From Streptococcus mitis (GTDB lineage: Bacteria; Bacillota; Bacilli; Lactobacillales; Streptococcaceae), in assembly GCA_001914195.1 (NCBI GenBank), contig MKYF01000007.1:1-64000 (forward strand): 64,000 nucleotides of DNA, read 5' to 3'. Position 1 is the stretch's first letter. The number at the start of each line of letters is the position of its first letter. The translations under genes and the position numbers were made by a program. Below, piece after piece: positions 7,863 through 17,402 of the stretch. The notes under the pieces were generated by a model, which saw only the letters and a list, made by a program, of their open reading frames with translations, had not been told where the DNA came from and searched no databases.

Positions 7863-8546
7863 ATGAATCACACTATTATTCATGACCGCGCAGGTCTCAA
7901 TCAATTTTACGCTAAGGTTTATGCCTTTGTTGGTCTGGGGATTGGGCTATCAGCCTTGGTATCTGGCCTCATGTTGACGGTCTTTCAGTCTCAGTTGGTT
8001 TACTTTTTGATGCAGGGGCGTCTCTGGTTGACCATTGCAACCTTTGCGGAGTTGGCCTTGGTTTTCGTTGCCAGCAGTATGGCTTCAAAGAATAGTCCAG
8101 CGGCTCTTCCAGTATTTTTACTTTACTCAGTATTAAACGGCTTTACCCTCAGTTTTGTGGTGGCCTTCTATACTCCAGGTACCGTTTTATCTGCCTTTGT
8201 ATCGAGTGCCCTTCTCTTTTTTGTCATGGCGGCAGTTGGCATGTTCACCAAGAAAGATTTGAGTGGCCTTGGTCGAGCAATGATGGCAGCTCTCATTGGT
8301 TTACTGATTGCTATGGTAGTTAATATTTTCTTGGCTAGTGGCTTCTTTGATTATATGATTAGCGTAGCCATGGTCTTGGTCTTCTCTGGGCTGATTGCTT
8401 GGGACAACCAAAGAATTCGTCTCGCTTATGAACAATCACAAGGTCGTGTAGCGACAGGCTGGGTTGTGTCAATGGCTCTCAGTATCTATCTTGATTTTAT
8501 CAATCTCTTCCTAAGTATTTTACGTATCTTCGGTCGCAATGACTAG
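7863..8546 (+). CDS. Bax inhibitor-1 / YccA family membrane protein, 227 aa
   Basis: Seven hydrophobic segments cover almost the whole protein, and the C-terminus carries the family signature around AWDNQRI and LDFINLFLSILRI. Start ATG 7863 follows AAAGGAGAAAAG. Members are membrane proteins tied to calcium leak or to FtsH-linked stress responses; the role in streptococci is not well established. It is a single gene followed by a clear terminator. Confidence 0.9.
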   Translation: MNHTIIHDRAGLNQFYAKVYAFVGLGIGLSALVSGLMLTVFQSQLVYFLMQGRLWLTIATFAELALVFVASSMASKNSPAALPVFLLYSVLNGFTLSFVVAFYTPGTVLSAFVSSALLFFVMAAVGMFTKKDLSGLGRAMMAALIGLLIAMVVNIFLASGFFDYMISVAMVLVFSGLIAWDNQRIRLAYEQSQGRVATGWVVSMALSIYLDFINLFLSILRIFGRND

Positions 8547-8556
8547 AAGGTCTATG

Positions 8557-8588
8557 AAATCAGTGTTTTGAGTGACACTGATTTTTTT
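8557..8588 (+). terminator. Intrinsic terminator after the Bax-inhibitor gene
   Basis: AAATCAGTGT (8557-8566) pairs with ACACTGATTT (8575-8584) and is followed by a T run. Confidence 0.85.
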
Positions 8589-8656
8589 AAATTTTCTCTT
8601 TTCTTTTCTTGGAAATAGGTGTATAATGCTTTTAACTAATTTTTGAGGAGTAGTTT

Positions 8657-9649
8657 ATGAAGAAAAGTTTTATCCATCAACAAGAAGAAATTTCCTTTGT
8701 CAAAAACACTTTTACCCAGTATTTGAAAGATAAGTTAGAAGTTGTCGAAGTTCAAGGTCCTATCTTGAGCAGGGTCGGTGACGGGATGCAGGACAACTTA
8801 TCAGGTGTGGAGAATGCCGTATCGGTCAAGGTTCTCCAAATCCCTGATGCTACTTATGAAGTGGTGCACTCCCTTGCCAAATGGAAACGCCATACCTTGG
8901 CTCGTTTTGGTTTCGGTGAGGGTGAAGGTCTTTTCGTCCACATGAAGGCCCTTCGTCCAGACGAAGATTCGCTGGATGCGACTCACTCTGTTTATGTTGA
9001 CCAGTGGGACTGGGAGAAGGTTATCCCAAATGGTAAGCGTAACATCGCTTATCTAAAAGAAACAGTTGAGAAGATTTACAAGGCTATTCGCCTGACTGAG
9101 CTAGCTGTTGAAGCTCGCTATGACATCGAGTCAATCTTGCCAAAACAAATCACCTTTATCCATACAGAAGAGTTGGTAGAACGCTACCCAGATCTGACAC
9201 CAAAAGAGCGTGAAAATGCTATTTGTAAAGAATTTGGAGCCGTCTTTTTGATTGGTATCGGTGGGGAATTACCAGACGGTAAACCGCACGATGGACGTGC
9301 ACCAGACTATGATGACTGGACAAGCGAATCTGAAAATGGCTACAAGGGTCTAAATGGTGATATTCTTGTCTGGAATGAGTCTTTAGGTGGAGCCTTTGAG
9401 TTGTCTTCTATGGGGATTCGTGTAGATGAAGAAACCCTTCGCCGTCAGGTAGAAATCACTGGTGATGAGGACCGTTTAGAATTGGAATGGCACAAGGCTT
9501 TGTTGAATGGCCTATTCCCATTGACAATCGGTGGGGGAATTGGACAATCTCGGATGGCTATGTTCCTACTTCGCAAGAAACACATCGGAGAAGTGCAAAC
9601 AAGTGTTTGGCCTCAAGAAGTTCGCGATACTTACGAAAATATTTTATAG
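8657..9649 (+). CDS. asnA: Aspartate-ammonia ligase (asparagine synthetase A), 330 aa
   Basis: The full-length family member makes asparagine from aspartate, ammonia and ATP. The N-terminus ([19 protein letters not shown]) and internal blocks such as [24 protein letters not shown] and [14 protein letters not shown] are typical of AsnA, which is related to class II aminoacyl-tRNA synthetases. ATG 8657 has a GAGGAG site. A single gene with its own terminator; no T-box-like leader is evident in the 100 bp upstream. Confidence 0.97.
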   Translation: MKKSFIHQQEEISFVKNTFTQYLKDKLEVVEVQGPILSRVGDGMQDNLSGVENAVSVKVLQIPDATYEVVHSLAKWKRHTLARFGFGEGEGLFVHMKALRPDEDSLDATHSVYVDQWDWEKVIPNGKRNIAYLKETVEKIYKAIRLTELAVEARYDIESILPKQITFIHTEELVERYPDLTPKERENAICKEFGAVFLIGIGGELPDGKPHDGRAPDYDDWTSESENGYKGLNGDILVWNESLGGAFELSSMGIRVDEETLRRQVEITGDEDRLELEWHKALLNGLFPLTIGGGIGQSRMAMFLLRKKHIGEVQTSVWPQEVRDTYENIL

Positions 9650-9654
9650 AGAAT

Positions 9655-9685
9655 CGAACCGCAAGGTTCGGTTTTCTTTCTCTTT
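9655..9685 (+). terminator. Intrinsic terminator after asnA
   Basis: CGAACC (9655-9660), loop GCAA, GGTTCG (9665-9670), then a T-rich run. Confidence 0.85.
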
Positions 9686-9697
9686 TTGCCTATAATT

Positions 9698-9713
9698 TGG
9701 TATAATAAACGGT
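9698..9713 (+). promoter_or_regulatory. Extended -10 promoter giving a probably leaderless rsmD mRNA
   Basis: TGGTATAAT (TG at 9698-9699, TATAAT at 9701-9706) lies 7 nt before ATG 9714; there is no room for a Shine-Dalgarno sequence. It overlaps the tail of the asnA terminator region. Confidence 0.7.
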
Positions 9714-10253
9714 ATGAAAATCGTATCAGGAATCTATGGGGGACGTCCCCTCAAGACACTAGAAGGCAAGACGACAAGACCTACTTCGGATAAGGTTAGG
9801 GGAGCTATTTTTAATATGATTGGTCCCTACTTTGAAGGGGGACGCGTCTTGGACCTTTATGCAGGTAGTGGTGGTTTATCTATCGAGGCAGTATCGCGTG
9901 GCATGTCCAGCGCTGTTTTGGTGGAACGAGACCGTAAGGCTCAGGCTATCGTGGCTGAAAATATTCAGATGACCAAGGAAGTTGGAAAATTTCAACTTCT
10001 CAAAATGGATGCAGAAAGGGCATTGGAACAGGTATCTGGGAACTTCGACCTCATTTTCTTAGACCCTCCTTATGCCAAGGAACAAATCGTAGCAGATATT
10101 GAAAAAATGGCTGAGAGAGCGCTTTTTTCTGAAGATGTCATGGTCGTGTGTGAGACGGATAAGGCCGTTGAACTTCCAGAAGAAATTGCCTGCCTGGGCA
10201 TCTGGAAGGAAAAAATTTATGGAATTAGTAAGGTGACAGTCTATGTCAGATAA
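9714..10253 (+). CDS. rsmD: 16S rRNA (guanine966-N2)-methyltransferase, 179 aa
   Basis: The N-terminus [15 protein letters not shown] is typical of RsmD. The SAM-binding loop is [14 protein letters not shown] (about residues 46-59) and the catalytic motif is FLDPPYAKE (about 116-124). It modifies G966 of 16S rRNA. It overlaps coaD by 11 bp, the usual rsmD-coaD arrangement of Firmicutes. Confidence 0.95.
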   Translation: MKIVSGIYGGRPLKTLEGKTTRPTSDKVRGAIFNMIGPYFEGGRVLDLYAGSGGLSIEAVSRGMSSAVLVERDRKAQAIVAENIQMTKEVGKFQLLKMDAERALEQVSGNFDLIFLDPPYAKEQIVADIEKMAERALFSEDVMVVCETDKAVELPEEIACLGIWKEKIYGISKVTVYVR

Positions 10254-10731
10254 GATTGGCTTATTCACAGGCTCATTTGATCCGATGACAAATGGGCATC
10301 TGGATATCATTGAACGGGCTAGCAAACTCTTTGATAAGCTCTATGTCGGTATTTTTTTTAATCCTCACAAACAAGGATTTCTCCCTATCGAAAATCGTAA
10401 ACGAGGGCTAGAAACGGCTTTGAAACATTTGGAAAATGTTGAAGTTGTGTCTTCTCATGATGAATTGGTGGTTGATGTCGCAAAAAGACTGGGGGCTACT
10501 TGTCTAGTGCGTGGTTTGAGGAATGCAGCGGATTTGCAATATGAAGCCAGTTTTGATTACTACAACCATCAGCTGTCTCCTGATATAGAGACCATATATT
10601 TACATAGTCGACCTGAACATCTCTATCTCAGTTCATCCGGTGTTAGAGAACTTTTGAAGTTTGGTCAGGATATTACCTGCTATGTTCCTGAGAGTATTTT
10701 GGAGGAAATAAAAAATGAAAAAAAAGATTAG
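10243..10731 (+). CDS. coaD: Phosphopantetheine adenylyltransferase, 162 aa
   Basis: Carries the nucleotidyltransferase motif [13 protein letters not shown] (about residues 8-20) and the second motif [10 protein letters not shown] near 125. It catalyses the fourth step of CoA synthesis, joining ATP and 4'-phosphopantetheine. It overlaps rsmD by 11 bp and sepM by 17 bp, so the three are translationally coupled. Confidence 0.97.
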   Translation: MSDKIGLFTGSFDPMTNGHLDIIERASKLFDKLYVGIFFNPHKQGFLPIENRKRGLETALKHLENVEVVSSHDELVVDVAKRLGATCLVRGLRNAADLQYEASFDYYNHQLSPDIETIYLHSRPEHLYLSSSGVRELLKFGQDITCYVPESILEEIKNEKKD

Positions 10732-11752
10732 ATGGCCCTTATATGTCATTGCGGCCTTAATTGTGACTTTCTTGGCATTTGTAGTGCCCTTGCCCTACTA
10801 TATAGAAGTTCCAGGTGGTTCGGAAGATATTCGCCAAGTCCTTAAAGTCAATGACACAGAAGATAAGGAAGCTGGTGCCTATCAATTCGTTACGGTTGGT
10901 GTCCAACATGCCACTTTAGCTCATATGATTTATGCATGGTTGACGCCTTTTACAGATATTCGTAGTGCCCAAGAGACTACAGGTGGTTCTTCCGATGTTG
11001 AATTTATGCGGATCAATCAATTCTACATGCAAACATCACAAAACATGGCCAAGTATCAAGGGCTAAAAACAGCTGGTAAGGATATTGAACTTAAATACCT
11101 TGGGGTTTATGTTCTGACGGTGACGGATAATTCGACCTTTAAAGGGATTCTCAATATCTCTGATACGGTCACAGCAGTCAATGATCAAACCTTTGACAGT
11201 TCCAAAGACTTGATTGATTACGTCAATTCTCAAAAACTAGGAGACTCCGTCAAGGTCACCTATGAAGAGGATGGGCAAACCAAGTCTGCAGAAGGTAAGA
11301 TTATCACCTTGGAAAATGGCAAAAATGGAATTGGAATTGGCTTGATTGACCGTACAGAAGTAACCAGTGATGTCCCAATTCGCTTTTCAACAGCCGGTAT
11401 TGGCGGTCCAAGTGCAGGTCTCATGTTTAGTCTGGCCATCTATACCCAAATAGCTGACCCTGGCCTTCGTAATGGCCGTATTGTTGCCGGTACAGGTACC
11501 ATTGACCGTGATGGGAATGTGGGGGATATTGGAGGTATTGATAAAAAAGTTGTGGCTTCGGCTAGAGAAGGTGCTGCGATTTTCTTTGCCCCGGATAACC
11601 CTGTTAGCGAAGAAGAACAAAAAGCACATCCGGATGCGAAAAACAACTACCAAACAGCCCTAGAAGCAGCTAAAACAATCAAGACAGATATGAAAATCGT
11701 GCCTGTTAAAACCCTACAAGATGCAATTGATTACTTGAAAAACAATCCCTAG
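10715..11752 (+). CDS. sepM: Membrane-anchored PDZ / Lon-type serine protease, 345 aa
   Basis: There is a membrane anchor at residues 8-26, a PDZ domain around 125-200, and a Lon-type proteolytic domain with catalytic Ser233 in GGPSAGL and the paired Lys near 277-278 (DIGGIDKK). Streptococcal homologues (SepM of S. mutans) sit outside the membrane and trim peptides including the competence signal; family members are also named YlbL. Co-transcribed with rsmD-coaD. Whether it processes any of the peptides encoded in this window is unknown. Confidence 0.88.
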   Translation: MKKKIRWPLYVIAALIVTFLAFVVPLPYYIEVPGGSEDIRQVLKVNDTEDKEAGAYQFVTVGVQHATLAHMIYAWLTPFTDIRSAQETTGGSSDVEFMRINQFYMQTSQNMAKYQGLKTAGKDIELKYLGVYVLTVTDNSTFKGILNISDTVTAVNDQTFDSSKDLIDYVNSQKLGDSVKVTYEEDGQTKSAEGKIITLENGKNGIGIGLIDRTEVTSDVPIRFSTAGIGGPSAGLMFSLAIYTQIADPGLRNGRIVAGTGTIDRDGNVGDIGGIDKKVVASAREGAAIFFAPDNPVSEEEQKAHPDAKNNYQTALEAAKTIKTDMKIVPVKTLQDAIDYLKNNP

Positions 11753-11793
11753 TTTTAAGTTAAGTTTCCAAACTAGCGTACAAACAGAGAAGA

Positions 11794-11808
11794 TGGTATA
11801 ATAGTCAA
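11794..11808 (+). promoter_or_regulatory. Extended -10 promoter giving a probably leaderless DUF1146 mRNA
   Basis: TGGTATAAT (TG at 11794-11795, TATAAT at 11797-11802) ends 6 nt before ATG 11809. The start would be at or near the A of ATG. Confidence 0.65.
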
Positions 11809-12039
11809 ATGGTTCAATTATTATTCACCCTAAGCAGTCATATGTTCTTTATTTATGTGAGTTTTTACCTTTTAAAGAATCTTGTTAGATGGGAAAAGGT
11901 TTTAAAAGTAACAACTGAGAACACAGGAAAAGTTCGTTTACTAGTAGCCTTTTTCAGCATTGTAATGGGCTATATCATGAGTTCTTTCTTTATCAGCCTA
12001 TATCAGTTGTGGCAAGAAGCGCTTAGAGGATTATTATAA
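11809..12039 (+). CDS. DUF1146 (YwzB-like) small membrane protein, 76 aa
   Basis: Two hydrophobic segments (about residues 5-25 and 45-66) are separated by a basic loop, and length and pattern match the DUF1146 family, which in many Firmicutes precedes murA. Here an acyltransferase gene separates it from murA. Function unknown. No Shine-Dalgarno sequence; see the promoter entry. Confidence 0.7.
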   Translation: MVQLLFTLSSHMFFIYVSFYLLKNLVRWEKVLKVTTENTGKVRLLVAFFSIVMGYIMSSFFISLYQLWQEALRGLL

Positions 12040-12100
12040 TTTGCGTGTTTAAGAAATTACTTTCAAGATATTATTAAACTTATAGGGAGAAATAGAATTC

Positions 12101-13144
12101 ATGGATATTATAGTCTTGTTATTAATAACGCTATTAATTTATTTGTTACCTCAAAATAAGGAATATCTAAGTGTTGAATCTACATCAGGGCTTAGAGGAT
12201 TTCTAGCTATAGGAATAATATTTCATCATTTGTCACAATGGGTTACATCTGGTGATGAATTTTCTAATTTTTCCTATATGGGAACTTATATCGTTTCTAT
12301 TTTCTTCTTTTTATCAGCCTATGGATTGTATTTTCAGAACGAAAATAAGAAAAACTACCTAGATAATTTTTTAGTTAAGAGACTTTCTAAAATTCTAGTT
12401 CCATTTTTTTCTATATCTTTGATTTATATGTTTTATAGATTTTTAAACGGTCAATTAATGGATTTAGATTTTTTTGCTAATTTATTTAAAAAAGGAAGTA
12501 CAATTATTTATAATGGTTGGTTTGTCGATATTATAATTTTAATGTATATATTTTTTTATATATCATTTAAGTTTTTCAAAAATAAGTTTATTTCTATTGT
12601 TATCAATACAGTATTCATAATTGGTTATATCTGTTTAGCTATAAAATTAGGTTACGGTTTTTGGTGGTATAATAGTGTTTTTCCCTTCATTATTGGCTTA
12701 ATATGGGCTAAAAATAAAGAGAAAATTGATGGAGTTTTAGATAGACATTATTTTATCATACTTGTTTTAGTAACTGTGTTACTCTTTATTTCACATCAAT
12801 ACGATATTTTGTTGAGGTATATACATTTAGAAGATAGCTATAGTTATGCACTGGCGGCTAATTTAGATAATATTATTTTTACAATCTACTTTATTATTGT
12901 TTTTCTGAAAAAAATAAATTTTTCAAATATGTATTTGATTTTACTAGGTAGTATATCGTTTGAATTATATATGATACATGGATTAGTAATCTCTATTCTA
13001 GAAAAAATATTTGTGTCATCCAGAGTAAATGATGTCTTATTTACATTTTTTGTATTGATGATAAGTCTGATTTTGGCTTGGATTATTAACAAATTAGTTA
13101 ATAGGTTTATTCAAAAAGTAAGTCTATTACAAAATCAAGAGTAA
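12101..13144 (+). CDS. Acyltransferase family 3 membrane protein, 347 aa
   Basis: Ten or so hydrophobic segments and the N-terminal motif [17 protein letters not shown] (residues 30-46), whose Arg and His are the conserved pair of acyltransferase_3 enzymes, support the call. These O-acetylate cell-surface polysaccharides, peptidoglycan or other exported molecules. The gene is much more AT-rich than its neighbours and sits between the DUF1146 gene and murA, which are usually adjacent, so it looks acquired. ATG 12101 lies after AGGGAGAAATAGAATTC. The substrate cannot be inferred. Confidence 0.82.
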   Translation: MDIIVLLLITLLIYLLPQNKEYLSVESTSGLRGFLAIGIIFHHLSQWVTSGDEFSNFSYMGTYIVSIFFFLSAYGLYFQNENKKNYLDNFLVKRLSKILVPFFSISLIYMFYRFLNGQLMDLDFFANLFKKGSTIIYNGWFVDIIILMYIFFYISFKFFKNKFISIVINTVFIIGYICLAIKLGYGFWWYNSVFPFIIGLIWAKNKEKIDGVLDRHYFIILVLVTVLLFISHQYDILLRYIHLEDSYSYALAANLDNIIFTIYFIIVFLKKINFSNMYLILLGSISFELYMIHGLVISILEKIFVSSRVNDVLFTFFVLMISLILAWIINKLVNRFIQKVSLLQNQE

Positions 13145-13155
13145 AGGAAATAAGT

Positions 13156-14425
13156 ATGGAAAAAATTGTGGTTCAAGGTGGCGATAATCGTCTGGTAGGA
13201 AGTGTTACGATCGAAGGAGCAAAGAATGCAGTCTTGCCCTTGTTAGCGGCGACTATTCTAGCAAGTGAAGGTAAGACTGTCTTGCAGAATGTTCCTATTT
13301 TGTCAGATGTTTTCACTATGAATCAGGTGGTTCGTGGTTTGAATGCCAAGGTGGACTTTGATGAAGAAGCTCATCTTATCGAAGTGGATGCGACTGGCGA
13401 TATCACTGAGGAAGCCCCTTACAAGTATGTCAGCAAGATGCGAGCATCCATCGTTGTCTTGGGGCCAATTCTTGCTCGTGTAGGTCATGCTAAGGTATCC
13501 ATGCCAGGTGGTTGTACCATTGGTAGCCGTCCTATTGATCTTCATTTGAAAGGTCTGGAAGCCATGGGGGCTAAGATTAGCCAGACGGCTGGTTATATCG
13601 AAGCCAAGGCTGACCGCTTGAAGGGTGCTCATATCTATATGGACTTCCCAAGTGTTGGTGCTACGCAGAACTTGATGATGGCAGCGACTTTGGCTGATGG
13701 TGTGACAGTTATTGAAAATGCTGCGCGTGAGCCTGAGATTGTTGACCTCGCCATTCTCCTCAATGAAATGGGAGCAAAGGTTAAAGGTGCTGGTACAGAG
13801 ACCATTACCATCACCGGTGTTGATAAACTTCATGGTACGACTCACAATGTAGTCCAAGACCGTATCGAAGCAGGAACCTTTATGGTAGCTGCTGCTATGA
13901 CTGGTGGTGATGTCTTGATTAAAGATGCTGTTTGGGAGCACAACCGTCCCTTGATTGCCAAATTGCTTGAAATGGGTGTTGAAGTGACAGAGGAAACTGA
14001 AGGAATTCGAGTTCGCTCTCAACTAGAAAATCTAAAAGCTGTTCATGTGAAAACCTTGCCCCACCCAGGATTTCCAACAGATATGCAGGCTCAATTTACA
14101 GCCTTGATGACCGTTGCAAAAGGGGAATCAACTATGGTGGAGACAGTTTTCGAAAATCGTTTCCAACACTTAGAAGAAATGCGTCGCATGGGCTTGCACT
14201 CGGAGATTATCCGTGATACAGCTCGTATTGTTGGTGGGCAACCTTTGCAGGGAGCGGAAGTCCTTTCAACTGACCTTCGTGCCAGCGCAGCCTTGATTTT
14301 GACAGGTTTGGTAGCACAAGGAGAAACTGTTGTCGGTAAATTGGTTCACTTGGATAGAGGTTACTACCGTTTCCATGAGAAGTTGGCGCAGCTAGGTGCT
14401 AAGATTCAGCGGATTGAGGCAAATG

Positions 14426-14439
<14 letters not shown>
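13156..14439 (+). CDS. murA: UDP-N-acetylglucosamine 1-carboxyvinyltransferase, 427 aa
   Basis: This is the first committed step of peptidoglycan precursor synthesis: transfer of enolpyruvate from PEP to UDP-GlcNAc. The catalytic, fosfomycin-reactive cysteine is Cys120 in [11 protein letters not shown]. The N-terminal [17 protein letters not shown] block and an intact length are typical. Streptococci carry two paralogues (MurA1/MurZ and MurA2); I cannot say with certainty which this is. The start has AAAGGAAATAAGT upstream. Confidence 0.95.
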
Positions 14440-15483
<1,044 letters not shown>

Positions 15484-15493
15484 AATACAAAAT

Positions 15494-15532
15494 AAACTCC
15501 TATGTCACTTGAAGATGTAGGAGTTCTTTTTT
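15494..15532 (+). terminator. Intrinsic terminator after endA
   Basis: AACTCCTA (15495-15502) pairs with TAGGAGTT (15518-15525), followed by CTTTTTT. Confidence 0.8.
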
Positions 15533-15637
15533 GGACAATTTAAGTAGAACTAGAATAGACACTGAGAAAAAATAATATGTACTGAGCTAATTTCTGTGAT
15601 ATAATAAAGGATAAGATACTATTTTAGGAGAAGAACT

Positions 15638-16969
15638 ATGGAAGACCCAAGTAGTCAGAATTTGTTGCTACAATTTGTTTTATTGTTTATCTTGACGGTG
15701 TTAAATGCCTTTTTTTCAGCCACAGAAATGGCCATGGTTTCACTTAATCGTGCGCGGGTTGAACAAAAGGCAGAAGAAGGAGATAGACGCTATATCCGTC
15801 TGTTGAAGGTACTAGAAAATCCTAATCACTTTTTATCAACCATTCAAGTAGGGATTACCCTGATTACGATCTTATCTGGGGCAAGTTTGGCAGAAACTCT
15901 GGGACGAGAGATTGCTTCTTGGCTTGGAAATGGCGAAACAGCTTATGCCGTTGCAAGTTTTCTATCTTTAGCATTTTTGACTTATATTTCCATCGTTTTT
16001 GGGGAATTGTATCCTAAGAGAATCGCTCTTAATCTAAAGGATGCCTTGGCTATTCGTACAGCGCCAGTTATTATTGGATTGGGGAAACTAGTTAGTCCCT
16101 TTGTTTGGCTCTTGTCTGCATCTACCAATCTCTTGAGCCGCTTGACTCCTATGACCTTTGACGATGCTGATGAAAAAATGACCCGTGATGAAATTGAGTA
16201 CATGCTGACCAATAGTGAAGAAACACTAGATGCTGACGAAATTGAAATGTTACAGGGGATTTTTTCACTGGACGAATTAATGGCCAGAGAAGTCATGGTT
16301 CCTCGGACGGATGCCTTCATGGTCGATATTCAGGATGAGAGTCAAACCATCATCCAAAGTATTTTAAAACAAAATTATTCTCGTATCCCTGTCTATGATG
16401 GCGACAAGGATAACGTGATTGGGATTATTCACACTAAGAGTCTCCTTAAGGCGGGCTTTGTGGACGGTTTTGACAATATTGTTTGGAAGAAAATCTTACA
16501 AGATCCACTTTTTGTTCCTGAAACTATTTTTGTGGATGACTTGTTAAAAGAATTGCGCAATACCCAAAGACAAATGGCAATCTTGCTGGATGAATACGGT
16601 GGTATGGCTGGTTTGGTGACACTTGAAGACCTCTTAGAGGAAATCGTTGGGGAAATCGATGATGAAACAGATAAGGCCGAAATCGAAGTTCATCAAATCG
16701 GAGAAGATACTTATATTGTTCAAGGTACCATGAATCTCAATGATTTTAATGACTACTTTGATGTCGAACTAGCAAGTGATGACGTTGATACCATCGCTGG
16801 TTACTATTTGACAGGAGTTGGGACCATTCCAACGACTGAGAAACTCAGTTATGAATTAGTCAGCCAAAACAAACAGCTTATCCTAACCAATGATAAAGTG
16901 AAAAATGGACGTGTTACCAAGGTAAAAGTCCAAATCACAGAAGTCGAAATAGAAGAAGAAACAGAGTAA
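15638..16969 (+). CDS. CorC/HlyC-family membrane protein with CBS domains, 443 aa
   Basis: The order is CNNM/DUF21 membrane domain (about residues 5-190), a CBS pair (about 215-335, including REVMVPRTD and ILLDEYGGMAGLVTLEDLLEE) and the CorC_HlyC domain at the C-terminus (about 350-440). Annotated as hemolysin-like in many genomes, but the family is now linked to magnesium or other cation export. ATG 15638 follows TTAGGAGAAGAACT. Monocistronic with its own terminator. Confidence 0.88.
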   Translation: MEDPSSQNLLLQFVLLFILTVLNAFFSATEMAMVSLNRARVEQKAEEGDRRYIRLLKVLENPNHFLSTIQVGITLITILSGASLAETLGREIASWLGNGETAYAVASFLSLAFLTYISIVFGELYPKRIALNLKDALAIRTAPVIIGLGKLVSPFVWLLSASTNLLSRLTPMTFDDADEKMTRDEIEYMLTNSEETLDADEIEMLQGIFSLDELMAREVMVPRTDAFMVDIQDESQTIIQSILKQNYSRIPVYDGDKDNVIGIIHTKSLLKAGFVDGFDNIVWKKILQDPLFVPETIFVDDLLKELRNTQRQMAILLDEYGGMAGLVTLEDLLEEIVGEIDDETDKAEIEVHQIGEDTYIVQGTMNLNDFNDYFDVELASDDVDTIAGYYLTGVGTIPTTEKLSYELVSQNKQLILTNDKVKNGRVTKVKVQITEVEIEEETE

Positions 16970-16976
16970 ATTAGAG

Positions 16977-17008
16977 GCTTTTGTCATCATGAGTGACAAA
17001 GCTTTTTT
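16977..17008 (+). terminator. Intrinsic terminator after the CorC-type gene
   Basis: GGCTTTTGTC pairs with GACAAAGC (one bulge), loop ATCATGAGT, then a T run. Confidence 0.75.
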
Positions 17009-17033
17009 CAGTTGTTTTAAAAGGGAATAGTAT

Positions 17034-17098
17034 CCTCGAAAAACTCAGCCCCAAACTTGCCCCAACAATTTTTTAAAGTTATACGTATTTATTCGAGG
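17034..17098. other. Intergenic segment bounded by a 7-bp inverted repeat, function unknown
   Basis: CCTCGAA at 17034-17040 and TTCGAGG at 17092-17098 bound a segment containing the C-rich stretch CAGCCCCAAACTTGCCCCAAC. It lies beyond the 3' end of the tRNA-Cys gene. It might be a decayed element end or recombination site, but no integrase, duplication or second copy is visible. Confidence 0.3.
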
Positions 17099-17101
17099 AA
17101 A

Positions 17102-17130
17102 AAGAAAAAAGCCCTTTAAATTGGGCTTTC
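17102..17130 (-). terminator. Intrinsic terminator for the minus-strand tRNA-Cys
   Basis: Read on the minus strand, AAAGCCC, a short loop and GGGCTTTTTTC form a stem with a T run, 35 bp beyond the tRNA. Confidence 0.7.
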
Positions 17131-17164
17131 TGTCTTGATAAATTCCGATAAATTCGGTATTGAA

Positions 17165-17235
17165 AGGCGGTAGACGGATTTGAACCGACGATCAAGCTTT
17201 TGCAGAGCCGTGCCTTACCACTTGGCTATACCGCC
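17165..17235 (-). tRNA. tRNA-Cys (anticodon GCA), 71 nt
   Basis: On the minus strand the acceptor stem is GGCGGTA...TACCGCC, the T-loop GGTTCAAATCC is standard, and the anticodon loop CTGCAAA gives anticodon GCA. The discriminator base is U, as expected for tRNA-Cys. The CCA end is not encoded. It is convergent to the CorC-type gene and divergent from amiA. Confidence 0.95.
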
Positions 17236-17402
17236 TTAACGTTTATTATTATACCTTGAAAATGATTTTCAGTCAATAGCTTTTTCAGATTTTTTGTGTT
17301 AATAAGCCTAAATATTCTGAAAATTCGTTTACTTTTATTGAAATATCTTAAAATATATGGTATAATCAATAATAACCTATACTTTATAAGAGGAGTAAAT
17401 AA

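Noticed and set aside
8589..8656. T-box leader before asnA
   Set aside because: The gap is too short and holds no specifier or T-box sequence.
13303..14022. Long minus-strand open frame (239 codons) opposite murA
   Set aside because: It lies wholly within a well-supported gene, has no ribosome site and is a codon-bias shadow.
17034..17235. Phage or ICE attachment site at tRNA-Cys
   Set aside because: There is no duplicated tRNA 3' end, no integrase and no mobile genes nearby; only a 7-bp inverted repeat is visible.
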